From Lentibacter sp. XHP0401 (lineage in GTDB: Bacteria; Pseudomonadota; Alphaproteobacteria; Rhodobacterales; Rhodobacteraceae): DNA of 64,000 nucleotides. Positions 53,477 to 62,065 of this stretch are shown one piece after another. The notes beneath the pieces are model-generated. The model made no database searches. It saw only the letters and a program-made list of their open reading frames with translations, and had not been told where the DNA came from. Both the position numbers and the translations under genes were made by a program. The DNA is taken from positions 62,001 to 126,000 of the forward strand of contig NZ_JAOWLC010000005.1 in the NCBI RefSeq assembly GCF_025751535.1. The letters are read 5' to 3'. The first letter of the stretch is position 1. The number at the start of each line of letters is the position of its first letter.

Positions 53477-53541
53477 GGCGCATGGTGGCTATGCATCGTT
53501 AACCGGTTGCTTCTTCTCGGCCTGAAGATTTAGATCACGTC

Positions 53542-54807
53542 ATGAAACCCAAAATACTGACCACCCTTTCCACTTATGACCGTGCGCAATTCGCCAGCGA
53601 CATGATCGCAGGGGTGACTGTGGCCATGGTGGCCTTGCCCTTGAGCCTTGCCATCTCAATCGCTTCGGGGGCCGGGCCGGAAAAAGGCATCATAACGGCC
53701 ATCGTCGCTGGCTTCCTGATCTCTCTACTTGGTGGCAGCCGTGTGCAGATCGGCGGACCGACAGGCGCGTTTATCGTCGTCGTTTTCGGTGTCATCGCCG
53801 AGTTCGGATACGACGGCCTCGTCCTCGCAACCTTCATGGCTGGAATCATCATGTTACTCGCAGGCTTCCTGCGCGCCGGTAACCTTGTCGCCTATGTGCC
53901 CGAGCCGGTGATCAACGGCTTTACCATAGGTATCGCCGTCATTATCGCCACAAGCCAGATCAATGACCTGCTCGGCCTGTCCCTTTCCGGTGTCCCTGCG
54001 GAGTTTATCGAAAAAGTCGAAGTGCTCTGGAGCGCACGCACAGCCTTGAACACTTACGCCCTCGCAATTGGCCTCGCCACGATGGTTCTTATTGTGGCCC
54101 TGCGCCGCGCCGCGCCAAAGTTCCCGGGGCTGATCATCGCCGTCGGCATAACTTCCGCCTTCGTGGCGCTGGCCAACCTTCAAGTTGATACGATCTTTTC
54201 CCAATTCGGCGCCTTGCCAAGCACCCTGCCCGCTCCCTCCCTTCCAGCAATCAGTTTCGAGCGGGTCATGGAACTGCTTCCCTCGGCCCTCGTCATTGCC
54301 TTCCTCGCCAGTATTGAATCGCTCCTGTCAGCCATGGTTGCCGACAAAATGATAGGCGGCCACCACAGGCCAAACGCCGAGGTGCTGGCGCAGGGTTTCG
54401 CCAACATCGGCTCCGCCATGTTCGGCGGCCTCCCCGCCACAGGCGCCATTGCCCGCACAGCTACAAATGTCCGTGCAGGCGGCAAAACGCCCGTTGCAGG
54501 CCTCGTTCACGCCCTCACCATTCTGCTGGTCATGTTGCTGGCCGCCCCGCTCGCGGGCTATCTCGCCATGCCTGCCCTCGCGGGCCTGCTCATCCTGACA
54601 GCCTGGAACATGAGCGAGCCGCACAAATGGCGTGGCTACATGCAAACCCGCCTCTCCGACAGGGTGCTCCTTCTGCTGACGCTGGTGCTCACCGTCTTCA
54701 CAGACCTGACAGTCGCAATAGGCGTCGGCGTGGCTATCGGCCTTGCTCTACGGTTACGGCGACAAGGTGCAGACATAGAAAGCGACTGGACACCGCCCGA
54801 GCGCTAG
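53542..54807 (+). CDS. SulP family anion transporter lacking STAS domain
   Basis: The 421-residue protein has the SulP membrane domain: AGVTVAMVALPLSLAISIASG near residue 23, GGSRVQIGGPTGAFIVVV near 64, and GFANIGSAMFGGLPATGAIARTATNVRAGGKTP near 290, with about ten to twelve helices. SulP members carry sulfate, bicarbonate or dicarboxylates. Most have about 550 residues with a cytoplasmic STAS domain; here the chain ends about 25 residues after the last helix, and no STAS frame follows. The ion cannot be named from the sequence. Confidence 0.9.
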   Translation: MKPKILTTLSTYDRAQFASDMIAGVTVAMVALPLSLAISIASGAGPEKGIITAIVAGFLISLLGGSRVQIGGPTGAFIVVVFGVIAEFGYDGLVLATFMAGIIMLLAGFLRAGNLVAYVPEPVINGFTIGIAVIIATSQINDLLGLSLSGVPAEFIEKVEVLWSARTALNTYALAIGLATMVLIVALRRAAPKFPGLIIAVGITSAFVALANLQVDTIFSQFGALPSTLPAPSLPAISFERVMELLPSALVIAFLASIESLLSAMVADKMIGGHHRPNAEVLAQGFANIGSAMFGGLPATGAIARTATNVRAGGKTPVAGLVHALTILLVMLLAAPLAGYLAMPALAGLLILTAWNMSEPHKWRGYMQTRLSDRVLLLLTLVLTVFTDLTVAIGVGVAIGLALRLRRQGADIESDWTPPER

Positions 54808-54842
54808 GACGCCGCCCCAAAAGGCGATCGACCTCACAGTCA

Positions 54843-55268
54843 TCACCCCTCAGGCGTCCAGTCAGGCTGCGTCGCAAAGCATACGACACTGTCCCCAAGT
54901 TGGTCCCAACCTGCTTTGTCGCGCTCGAATATAACAACCTCAACGTCCAGCCCGCTGGCATCGTCCATCGTGCCGAGCGTGAGTGTTATATGGTCAGGCG
55001 CGCGCGTGTTCTTGCCGTAAACAGGGCTGCCACAGGTCGGGCAGAACGCTTTTGTAACCTCTGATCGGCGATCAGACACATATCTGAATTCACTCAGCCT
55101 TCCGTGCACCGAAACAGCGCTTGCGGGAAACATAGCGCCCACCGTATGACCCGTCCCGCTCAAGCGGCGGCACACTTCACAATGACACTGCGCAACAATA
55201 ACTGGCTCTGCTTCGGCAACATAGGTCACGCCGCCACACAGACATTTTCCAGTGTATTTCTTATTCAT
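54843..55268 (-). CDS. GFA family (glutathione-dependent formaldehyde-activating-like) protein
   Basis: The 141-residue protein has the zinc-binding cysteines of the GFA fold: CLCGG near residue 9, CHCEVCRR near 28 and CPTCGSPVYG near 77. Most members are of unknown function; only some act on S-hydroxymethyl glutathione. The start is the ATG at 55268. It follows the 5'-nucleotidase gene on the same strand, with a strong hairpin between. Confidence 0.9.
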   Translation of the reverse strand: MNKKYTGKCLCGGVTYVAEAEPVIVAQCHCEVCRRLSGTGHTVGAMFPASAVSVHGRLSEFRYVSDRRSEVTKAFCPTCGSPVYGKNTRAPDHITLTLGTMDDASGLDVEVVIFERDKAGWDQLGDSVVCFATQPDWTPEG

Positions 55269-55292
55269 ACGCTCGACACTATAGGGCCAGCC

Positions 55293-55336
55293 GAAGTGCG
55301 CAACCCCGCCGGCTTCCACAGGCGGGGCCGCACTTC
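55293..55336 (-). terminator. Long two-part hairpin between the 5'-nucleotidase and GFA genes
   Basis: GAAGTGCG at 55293-55300 pairs with CGCACTTC at 55329-55336, and CCCCGCC at 55304-55310 with GGCGGGG at 55321-55327. That is 15 pairs with a 3/1 internal loop and a 10-base hairpin loop. It starts seven bases after the 5'-nucleotidase stop. No T tract follows on either strand, so it may slow or protect rather than strictly terminate transcription into GFA. Confidence 0.55.
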
Positions 55337-55342
55337 AGCCAA

Positions 55343-56929
55343 TCACTTCTTCACAATCCGCCCGTCCGTCATCGGCGTGTAAGGGATATTCTGCGCCATA
55401 TACTCCGCTGTCACATCGGCCAGATCGGGGCCAAAGTCATAAGCATTCGCCGCATCGCGGAACATGGCAAAGCCGTCTCCGCCACCGCGCACATAGTTGT
55501 TGGACACAACCTTATAATCCTTCGCAAGATCCAGCGGTTCATCGCCCACCATCACATCGGAAATCCGCTCGCCCACGGGCTGGCTCGGATCAAACGCATA
55601 GATCATCCCCGCCACCTGCAGAAACCGCCCCGCGCCGTCTTCATACTGGCTCACCCCGTTTTCAAGCGCCGCGAGCAGCACTTCACCGCTCACTTCAAAG
55701 GTAGAAAGCGTATTCTGGAACGGCAGCACCGAAAGCACTTCACCCATAGTCACCTCACCAGCATCAATAGAAGAGCGAATACCGCCACCGTTCTGAAGGG
55801 CAATTTCAACACCCTGGTCTTTCACACGGTCCAGCATCGCCTCGGCAATAAGGTTACCCATAGAGCATTCCTCCGCGCGGCATGTCGTGCGGTCCCCGCT
55901 GATCACATCAGCTGCCTCCGCAACAACGCGGTTTTTCATCTCCTCGATCGGCCCCGCAAGCTCCGCCACACGAGCGACAATTTCAGGGTCTTCCGCAACA
56001 GACGCATCCAGCAAAATCGTGTCGCCCTCGGCGGCAGTCACGTTTCCTTCATCATCAAACGTCAACACAAGGTGGCCGACATACTTCGAGTAGGCATAGG
56101 CCTGCACGACAGGCACGCCTCCCACCATCGTCGGATAAGCCATCGCGCCGTCTTCGGTGTTTGAGAACAAGGTGTGCGAATGGCCGCCGACCACAGCGTC
56201 AAGTCCGGCCACAGCCCCGGCTATCGCCATGTCTTTCTTCACCCCGACATGGTTGAGCGCGATGATCTTGTTCACCCCTTCCGCTTCCAGCGCCGCAACA
56301 TCGGCTTTCAGGCTCTCGATTTCATCCTGAAATATCACCGCATCTCCGGGAGAAGATGTCTCGGATGTGTCTGTCGCCAGAGCCGAGATAATCGCGACCT
56401 TCTCACCGCCCACATCAAGCACCACATGGTTTACCACCTTGCCTGCCAGAACGTTTGAACGCGAAACATCAATATTGCCGGAGATCACAGGAAAGGACAC
56501 GCCCTCCACCAGCTTCAACAGCCCCTCGGGGCCATCATCAAACTCGTGGTTGCCAACGGCCATAACGTCAAAACCGACTTTCTCCATCATCTCGATTTCA
56601 ACGTCGCCCTTATGCGTCGTATACATCAGCGACCCCTGATACTGGTCCCCCGCATCCAGCACGAGCAGGTTTTGTCCGTCCAGTTCTTCGCGCAACTCGT
56701 TGATCTTGGTCGCAACACGCGCATAACCGCCAAAGCACGCGCCCGCAGCCGCGTCCTCGGCGTTGCAGGTCGAGTCGTACTTGTTGATCGGCTCGATCCG
56801 GCTGTGCAGATCGTTGATGTGAACAATATGCAGCGTGTAATCGGCTTTTGCTGTTCCGGCACTCAGGCCGGTGATCACGCCTGTGAACAGTGCCAATGCA
56901 GCAGTGCCGCCCAAAATACGTGTGAGCAT
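55343..56929 (-). CDS. Bifunctional 5'-nucleotidase/metallophosphatase (UshA-like)
   Basis: This periplasmic enzyme releases phosphate from nucleotides. The 528-residue protein has a signal peptide ending in AGTAKADY near 30, the metallophosphatase domain (HINDLHSR, DAGDQYQGSL, VGNHEFDDG, ALNHVGVK, GGHSHTLF) at about 30-300, and the C-terminal 5'-nucleotidase domain (about 330-520: ALQNGGGIRSSI, SNNYVRGGGDGF). Both metal sets are intact. It probably scavenges phosphate or nucleosides, but no Pho box could be confirmed. Confidence 0.95.
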   Translation of the reverse strand: MLTRILGGTAALALFTGVITGLSAGTAKADYTLHIVHINDLHSRIEPINKYDSTCNAEDAAAGACFGGYARVATKINELREELDGQNLLVLDAGDQYQGSLMYTTHKGDVEIEMMEKVGFDVMAVGNHEFDDGPEGLLKLVEGVSFPVISGNIDVSRSNVLAGKVVNHVVLDVGGEKVAIISALATDTSETSSPGDAVIFQDEIESLKADVAALEAEGVNKIIALNHVGVKKDMAIAGAVAGLDAVVGGHSHTLFSNTEDGAMAYPTMVGGVPVVQAYAYSKYVGHLVLTFDDEGNVTAAEGDTILLDASVAEDPEIVARVAELAGPIEEMKNRVVAEAADVISGDRTTCRAEECSMGNLIAEAMLDRVKDQGVEIALQNGGGIRSSIDAGEVTMGEVLSVLPFQNTLSTFEVSGEVLLAALENGVSQYEDGAGRFLQVAGMIYAFDPSQPVGERISDVMVGDEPLDLAKDYKVVSNNYVRGGGDGFAMFRDAANAYDFGPDLADVTAEYMAQNIPYTPMTDGRIVKK

Positions 56930-57047
56930 AGTGAGTCTCTCCCTGGTTGATACCCGATGGTGCTACGCTTACGCAGCTTAGTCAAAACTTATGTGCCGCA
57001 ATTCGCCAAGGCTTGACGCACCTGCAGCGAACAGGCATCTGCCTATT

Positions 57048-57392
57048 ATGCTGATCCTCAAGATACTCCGCGCCCCCGAATGGGACGCCCTGCGCGCAAG
57101 CGGCGAAAGCCAAGGCGCGCCGATTGATATAGCCGACGGTTATGTGCATTTTTCAACACCCGAACAGGCACAAGAAACCGCCGCCAAGCACTTTGCAGGC
57201 GTTCAAGGCCTTGTGCTTCTGGCGGTAGAGGCCGACACACTCGGCGATGCCCTCAAATGGGAGGTTTCCCGCGGCGGCGCGCTCTTCCCGCATCTTTACC
57301 GCAATATCAAACTGTCCGATGTCACCGCCTCATGGCCCCTACCACTGGTCGATGGTGTTCATATATTCCCCGATGAGGCCCTCACAAAATGA
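57048..57392 (+). CDS. DUF952 domain-containing protein
   Basis: The 114-residue protein matches DUF952: [14 protein letters not shown] near residue 6, [22 protein letters not shown] near 30 and [11 protein letters not shown] near 80. Its function is unknown. The start at 57048 is based on the family's usual beginning; the ribosome site is weak. It overlaps pyrD by ATGA and is therefore co-translated with it. Confidence 0.85.
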   Translation: MLILKILRAPEWDALRASGESQGAPIDIADGYVHFSTPEQAQETAAKHFAGVQGLVLLAVEADTLGDALKWEVSRGGALFPHLYRNIKLSDVTASWPLPLVDGVHIFPDEALTK

Positions 57393-58447
57393 GCACACTC
57401 GAAGCACTTGCCCTCAAAGCCATGCACAAGCTTGACCCCGAGCGCGCCCACGGTCTCGCCATCCGCGCGCTCAAGCTGGGCCTTGTACCGCTTCCTGGCC
57501 CCGTCACATCAAAGCGCCTGACTACGACACTGGCAGGCCTTAGCTTGCCCAATCCCGTCGGCCTCGCCGCAGGCTTTGACAAAAACGCCGAAGTGCTCGG
57601 CCCCCTGTCCCGCGCGGGGTTCGGCTTTGTCGAGGTCGGAGCTGTCACGCCGCGCGCTCAGAACGGCAATCCCAAGCCACGGCTCTTTCGCCTGACAGAA
57701 GATCAAGCCGCGATCAACCGCTTCGGCTTTAACAACAAAGGCATGGAAGCCGCCAACGCACGGCTGGCCACCCGCCCGAGCGATGCCGTGATCGGCCTCA
57801 ACCTCGGTGCCAACAAGGACAGCGAAAACCGCGCGGAAGACTTTGCGCGCGTGCTCAGCTATTGCGGCGCACATCTTGATTTTGCCACCGTCAATGTCTC
57901 CTCCCCCAACACCGAAAAGCTGCGCGATCTTCAGGGCGCTGAAGCTCTCTCCGCCCTGCTCGCCGGTGTCATGGAAGCCAACAGCTGGCTGAAAAAACCG
58001 CTGCCTGTGTTTCTCAAGATCGCCCCCGATCTGACAGACACAGAAATCAGCGAAATCGCCGATGTCGCCCTCGCTCAAGGCCTTTCTGGCATCATCGCCA
58101 CAAATACGACCCTCAGCCGCGAGGGCCTTCAAAGCCCCGCCAAATCCGAGGCCGGCGGCCTCTCCGGCGCGCCGCTGTTCGAGCGCTCCACCCGTGTTCT
58201 GGCCAAGTTGAGCCATGCGACCGAAGGCAAGCTCCCTCTCGTCGGTGTCGGCGGAATAAGCACAGCCGAACAGGCTTACGACAAAATTCGCGCAGGCGCA
58301 TCTGCCGTGCAACTTTACACAGCCCTCGTTTATCATGGGCTTAACCTCGCCTCCGAAATCGCTCAGGGGCTTGATACACTCTTGGAAAAAGACGGTTTCG
58401 CAAATGTCGCTGACGCGGTCGGAACAGGACGTGACGCATGGCTCTAA
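57389..58447 (+). CDS. pyrD: Dihydroorotate dehydrogenase (quinone), class 2
   Basis: PyrD oxidises dihydroorotate to orotate, passing electrons to ubiquinone at the inner membrane. The 352-residue protein has an N-terminal helical membrane anchor region (about 1-40), [15 protein letters not shown] near 52, [11 protein letters not shown] near 109, the catalytic serine in [15 protein letters not shown] near 170 and the FMN-binding [20 protein letters not shown] near 288. It overlaps the DUF952 gene by ATGA and arsC by ten bases. Confidence 0.96.
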   Translation: MSTLEALALKAMHKLDPERAHGLAIRALKLGLVPLPGPVTSKRLTTTLAGLSLPNPVGLAAGFDKNAEVLGPLSRAGFGFVEVGAVTPRAQNGNPKPRLFRLTEDQAAINRFGFNNKGMEAANARLATRPSDAVIGLNLGANKDSENRAEDFARVLSYCGAHLDFATVNVSSPNTEKLRDLQGAEALSALLAGVMEANSWLKKPLPVFLKIAPDLTDTEISEIADVALAQGLSGIIATNTTLSREGLQSPAKSEAGGLSGAPLFERSTRVLAKLSHATEGKLPLVGVGGISTAEQAYDKIRAGASAVQLYTALVYHGLNLASEIAQGLDTLLEKDGFANVADAVGTGRDAWL

Positions 58448-58776
58448 CAATCTGGCACAACCCGCGCTGCTCGAAATCGCGCCAGACATTGGCGCTGATC
58501 GAGGCGCACGCGCCCACAATCCGCCTCTACCTGACAGACGCGCCAAGCGAAGCCGAATTGCGCGCCGCCGCCAAGGTGCTCGGCGTAAAACCGGTCGACA
58601 TGATGCGCACAGGTGAGGCCGAATTCAAAGATCAGGGCCTCAACAAAGCAAGCCCCGATGATGCGCTCTTTGCCGCCATGGCCCAAACACCCAAGCTCAT
58701 AGAGCGACCCATCGTGTTCGCGGGTGACAAAGCCGCCATAGGCCGCCCGCCCGAGGCTGTTCTCAGCCTGCTCTAG
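58438..58776 (+). CDS. arsC: ArsC-like arsenate reductase / Spx-family protein
   Basis: The 112-residue protein has the thioredoxin-like ArsC fold: catalytic cysteine near residue 11 in [14 protein letters not shown] and the C-terminal [20 protein letters not shown]. It would reduce arsenate with glutaredoxin, but no other ars gene is present, so a general reductase is also possible. It starts ten bases before the pyrD stop and converges on the MATE gene with a 14-base overlap. Confidence 0.9.
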   Translation: MALTIWHNPRCSKSRQTLALIEAHAPTIRLYLTDAPSEAELRAAAKVLGVKPVDMMRTGEAEFKDQGLNKASPDDALFAAMAQTPKLIERPIVFAGDKAAIGRPPEAVLSLL

Positions 58777-60094
58777 CTGCCCGCTCAAGCGCAGGGTAGC
58801 GCAAGGCCAGGCTTCCCGCGCGGGCGATAAACGAGATATGCAGCGCCAGCCAAAGCCCGTGGTTTTGCATAAGCGGCATCAACATCCACGCGGCCACAAC
58901 ATAGATCACAAAGGCCACAAACATCATATTGCGCATATCCGCCGTGCGGGTCGCGCCAATGAATATGCCGTCAAATTGCGTCAGCCCGACAATGATCACG
59001 GGCGCGGCAATCATCCATGGCAAGTAGCTGCGCGCCTCTGCCTGCACCTCTGGCGCTTTGGTCATCACATCAATCATCATGGGGCCGAAAGCCCAGAAGG
59101 CCAGCGCCATAAACACGCCCAGCCCCAGCGCCCACATGCTCGTCAGAACAGCCGCTCTCCGCACGCGGGCAACAGCCGCCGCACCATATGCCTGCCCCAC
59201 CAGCGCCTCGGCGGCAAAGGCAAATCCGTCAAGCGCGTAGCCCGTGATGTGCAGGAATTGCAGCAACACCTGATTGGCCGCCAGCGTCACATCACCAAAG
59301 CGCCCCCCAAGCAGCAGGAACGACACGAAGATGCCCTGCAACAAGAGCGAGCGGATCATGATATCGGTGTTCACAACCGCCATGCGCTTGAGCTTGATGC
59401 GGTCAAACACTCGTGCCCAATCCCGCCATGCAGAATGGCGAAACGCTTCCCGACACATCCACAACCCGAAGACCAGCCCCGACCATTCGGCAATAAACGT
59501 CGCCCAAGCGACACCTGCAACACCCCATCCAAACGAAAGCACGAAAAGCAGATCAAGCCCCACATTCACCCCGTTCATGATCAGTTGAATCCACAAAACC
59601 TCCCGCGTGCGTTCCTGCGCAATCAACCAGCCGGTGATGCCATACATCGCAATCGCCGCAGGGGCCGACCATATACGAATCCGCATATAGGTTTCCGCTA
59701 GCCCCTCAACTTCACCGCTCGCAGGCGAAAGGCGAAACGCCCCCCAGATCAACAGCGGTTGGATCAGGATAAAAAACACCCCCCCCGCCAAGCCGATCAT
59801 GAGCGCGCGGGTGAGTAACGCCGCCACTTCGCCCGCCTCGCCACGGCCCGCCGCCTGGCTGGTAAGCCCTGTGGTGCCCATCCGCAAAAAGCCGAACACC
59901 CAGTAAATGGCCGAGAGGATTACAGCCCCGACGCCCACCGCCGCAATCGGCGCAGCATCGGGGATCTGGCCCACGACAGCCGTATCCACCGCGCCCAGAA
60001 CAGGGATGGTCACATTGGCCAGCAAAATCGGAATGGCAATTTTCAGCACACGCCTGTTGGTGATCGGCGTTGCGTCCACTGGCGCGTCAGTCAT
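58763..60094 (-). CDS. MATE family efflux transporter (DinF-like)
   Basis: The 443-residue protein has twelve membrane helices and MATE repeats: LANVTIPVLGAVDTAVVGQI near residue 26 (N-terminal repeat) and QGIFVSFLLLGGRFGDVTLAANQVLLQ-like segments near 255 (second repeat), grouping with DinF. The substrate is unknown. It overlaps the first thioesterase gene by eight bases on the same strand. Confidence 0.93.
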   Translation of the reverse strand: MTDAPVDATPITNRRVLKIAIPILLANVTIPVLGAVDTAVVGQIPDAAPIAAVGVGAVILSAIYWVFGFLRMGTTGLTSQAAGRGEAGEVAALLTRALMIGLAGGVFFILIQPLLIWGAFRLSPASGEVEGLAETYMRIRIWSAPAAIAMYGITGWLIAQERTREVLWIQLIMNGVNVGLDLLFVLSFGWGVAGVAWATFIAEWSGLVFGLWMCREAFRHSAWRDWARVFDRIKLKRMAVVNTDIMIRSLLLQGIFVSFLLLGGRFGDVTLAANQVLLQFLHITGYALDGFAFAAEALVGQAYGAAAVARVRRAAVLTSMWALGLGVFMALAFWAFGPMMIDVMTKAPEVQAEARSYLPWMIAAPVIIVGLTQFDGIFIGATRTADMRNMMFVAFVIYVVAAWMLMPLMQNHGLWLALHISFIARAGSLALRYPALERAARAG

Positions 60095-60596
60095 CGCGCA
60101 TCGGCATCAGAAAATGCCCCGTGCCTTGTGCAAAAATACGGCCACGGTTATCTTGCCACGCTTCCACATGCACACTCGCATAGCGTCGCCCCGAGCGGTT
60201 CACCTTAGCGCGCGCATAGGCGTCGCGCGGCAGGCCTGTGCGCAGATAATCGACGGTAAAATCAATTGTCTTGGGCAAACGCGGCAAATGGCCTTTGACA
60301 ACCTCGTCCGCGTCCATCTCTCCGCGCTCGATCTCGTCCCACAAATGCACCCAGCTCAGCCCGATGACAGCCGCAACTTCCATAAACCCCGAAATCGCCC
60401 CACCATGTAGCGCCGGCAAAAACGGGTTGCCGATAAGCTTGTCATCATAGGGCAGCATCGCGGTGAGCTCGTCCCCCCTGCGGTCAAATTCAATGCCCAT
60501 AAAGTTGATATAGGGCACACCGTGCACAAGCGCATTCAAGGCCGCATCACGGCGTTGTTTGATAACCTGCACAGGTTCAGGACGTTTGCGGCTCAT
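60087..60596 (-). CDS. PaaI-like acyl-CoA thioesterase (first copy)
   Basis: The 169-residue protein has a hotdog fold of the PaaI/DUF4442 type: MGIEFDRRGDELTAMLPY near 33, GNPFLPALHGGAISGFMEVAA near 57 (the HGG signature), and TIDFTVDYLRTGLPRDAYARA near 110. It hydrolyses a CoA thioester; the acyl chain is unknown. It is two bases behind the second thioesterase gene and overlaps MATE by eight bases. Confidence 0.9.
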   Translation of the reverse strand: MSRKRPEPVQVIKQRRDAALNALVHGVPYINFMGIEFDRRGDELTAMLPYDDKLIGNPFLPALHGGAISGFMEVAAVIGLSWVHLWDEIERGEMDADEVVKGHLPRLPKTIDFTVDYLRTGLPRDAYARAKVNRSGRRYASVHVEAWQDNRGRIFAQGTGHFLMPMRDD

Positions 60597-60598
60597 GT

Positions 60599-61012
60599 TC
60601 AGCGCTCCACCGTAAAAGCACCCGTGGCCGTGGCCACAGGATTGTCTTTGTCATCATCGGTCGCAACAGCCCGCACAAAGGCAACCGAGCGGGTGATATG
60701 ATAGCAATGCGCCTCGGTGGCAATCGTCTGGCCGGGCGTGGCGGCACGCATATAGTCAATGCGCAAATCAATCGTTGCCGTGCCCGCGGGCGAGCTTGGA
60801 TGGCTCATCGCCGCCGCCCCGCAGCACGTGTCCATCAGCGCCGAAACCGCGCCACCATGCACAACCCCTGTTTCAGGGTCGCCCACGAGCTGCTCGGCAT
60901 AAGGCATCTCGATGCGGGCAAAGCCATCGCCGATATCGGTAAGCTCCATTCCCAGCGCGCGGCTGTGCGGGATGGCCTGAATAAACTGTTTGGCAATCTT
61001 GGATTTGTCCAT
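60599..61012 (-). CDS. PaaI-like acyl-CoA thioesterase (second copy)
   Basis: The 137-residue hotdog-fold protein has GMELTDIGDGFARIEMPY near 21, DPETGVVHGGAVSALMDTCC near 45 (catalytic HGG-D region) and ATIDLRIDYMRAATPGQTI near 81. It is distinct from its neighbour but shares the fold and may be an old duplication. The start at 61012 is the ATG, not the long upstream open frame, which crosses the MerR promoter region. It is divergent from the first MerR gene. Confidence 0.92.
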   Translation of the reverse strand: MDKSKIAKQFIQAIPHSRALGMELTDIGDGFARIEMPYAEQLVGDPETGVVHGGAVSALMDTCCGAAAMSHPSSPAGTATIDLRIDYMRAATPGQTIATEAHCYHITRSVAFVRAVATDDDKDNPVATATGAFTVER

Positions 61013-61138
61013 CGGGTGCTCTGCTTCCTTTTGCGCGATACTTCCAGAGGCGCGCAGCCTTCGCAAGCTGTAACCACGCATCAGCCTATCTTGTGTCTTG
61101 CGGGCTACCACCATAAGTTTAGCGAGAGGAGAAAAACG

Positions 61139-61516
61139 ATGAGCGAAACACGGGTAACTTTCAAAGAGATGTGCGCCAAATTTGACGTAACGCCGCGCAC
61201 ACTGCGTTACTACGAATATATCGAGCTTCTCCAGCCCGAGCGTGAAGGCCGCGCACGGTTTTACTCCCCCCGCGAGGTGGCGCGAATGACCCTGATCATG
61301 CGCGGCCGCCGTTGGGGTTTCCCCCTTGAAGATATCCGCCAGTTCCTGATGATTTACGAAGAACACGGCACGAAAGCACAGCTTCAACACTGGATAGATA
61401 TGGCCGATAGCCAACTCGCCGTGCTCGAAAAACAGCGCGCCGAGACCGAAACAGCCATCAGCGAGCTCACCCACAGCCGCAGCGAAACACTTGAGACGCT
61501 GAAAACCAAAAAGTGA
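61139..61516 (+). CDS. MerR family transcriptional regulator (first copy)
   Basis: The 125-residue regulator has a MerR helix-turn-helix at about 6-75 (FKEMCAKFDVTPRTLRYYEYIELLQPEREG) and a short coiled-coil tail (about 85-120) without metal-binding cysteines. The start has AGGAG upstream. It is a paralogue of the next MerR gene (both with VTPRTLR(Y/F)YE). MerR proteins of this type (LiuR-like) control acyl-CoA and branched-chain catabolism. It is divergent from the thioesterase genes. Confidence 0.9.
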   Translation: MSETRVTFKEMCAKFDVTPRTLRYYEYIELLQPEREGRARFYSPREVARMTLIMRGRRWGFPLEDIRQFLMIYEEHGTKAQLQHWIDMADSQLAVLEKQRAETETAISELTHSRSETLETLKTKK

Positions 61517-61529
61517 CGCAACGTATTCC

Positions 61530-61544
61530 TTACGTTAACGTCAA
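61530..61544. promoter_or_regulatory. ACGT palindrome upstream of the second MerR gene
   Basis: TTACGTTAACGTCAA contains a perfect ten-base palindrome ACGTTAACGT (61532-61541). It lies 81 bases before the second MerR start. The design is like the ACGT-rich sites described for LiuR-type MerR regulators of acyl-CoA catabolism. A weak -35/-10 pair with a 19-base spacer (TTGAAC at 61552, TCTAGA at 61577) follows. The binder is inferred. Confidence 0.55.
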
Positions 61545-61624
61545 CTCCCTCTTGAACGACTCGGTCAAGCCCCGCATCTAGACTGTAATGCGATGACTTA
61601 ACCTGATCTTTCAGAGAGGCACAC

Positions 61625-62032
61625 ATGCCCGATACTGACCGACTTATGACAATCCGCGAGATGTGCGACACTTACGAGGTGACGCCCCGCACCCTGCGCT
61701 TCTATGAGGCCAAAGAGCTTCTTTCGCCCAATCGTGAAGGCCAGAAGCGCCTGTTCACGCGCCGAGACCGCGCTCGCCTCAAGCTGATCTTGCGCGGCAA
61801 ACGCTTCGGCTTTTCACTCGAAGAAATCCGCCAGCTGCTTGAGCTTTACCACGTTGGCGACCAGCAACAGACCCAGCTCGCACGCACGCTTGCCATAGCC
61901 AAAGAGCGCCTCGCCGACATGGAGCGCCAGCGCAACGAGTTCAACGAAGCCATCAATGATCTGGGTGAGCAAATCGACTGGGTCACCCAAACCCTCGCCA
62001 GCACGGCCGTGTCCAAAGACGCCGCCGAATAA
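61625..62032 (+). CDS. MerR family transcriptional regulator (second copy)
   Basis: The 135-residue regulator has the helix-turn-helix TIREMCDTYEVTPRTLRFYEAKELLSP-like segment (about 9-40) and a coiled-coil tail (about 80-125). No sensor cysteines are present. It lies 33 bases upstream of the DmdC-like dehydrogenase gene on the same strand and is its most likely regulator. It shares its layout with the upstream MerR gene, so the pair is probably a tandem duplication. Confidence 0.9.
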   Translation: MPDTDRLMTIREMCDTYEVTPRTLRFYEAKELLSPNREGQKRLFTRRDRARLKLILRGKRFGFSLEEIRQLLELYHVGDQQQTQLARTLAIAKERLADMERQRNEFNEAINDLGEQIDWVTQTLASTAVSKDAAE

Positions 62033-62065
62033 GCCGATAACAAGACCACTAGGGAGAGAGACCAC

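Noticed and set aside
58438-58776. Arsenic resistance operon
   Set aside because: Only an ArsC-like gene is present, fused by overlap to pyrD; no arsB, arsR, acr3 or arsH is near.
60698-61138. Long N-terminal extension of the first MerR protein
   Set aside because: The frame crosses the divergent thioesterase gene and its promoter; AGGAG before 61139 and the HTH start mark the real beginning.
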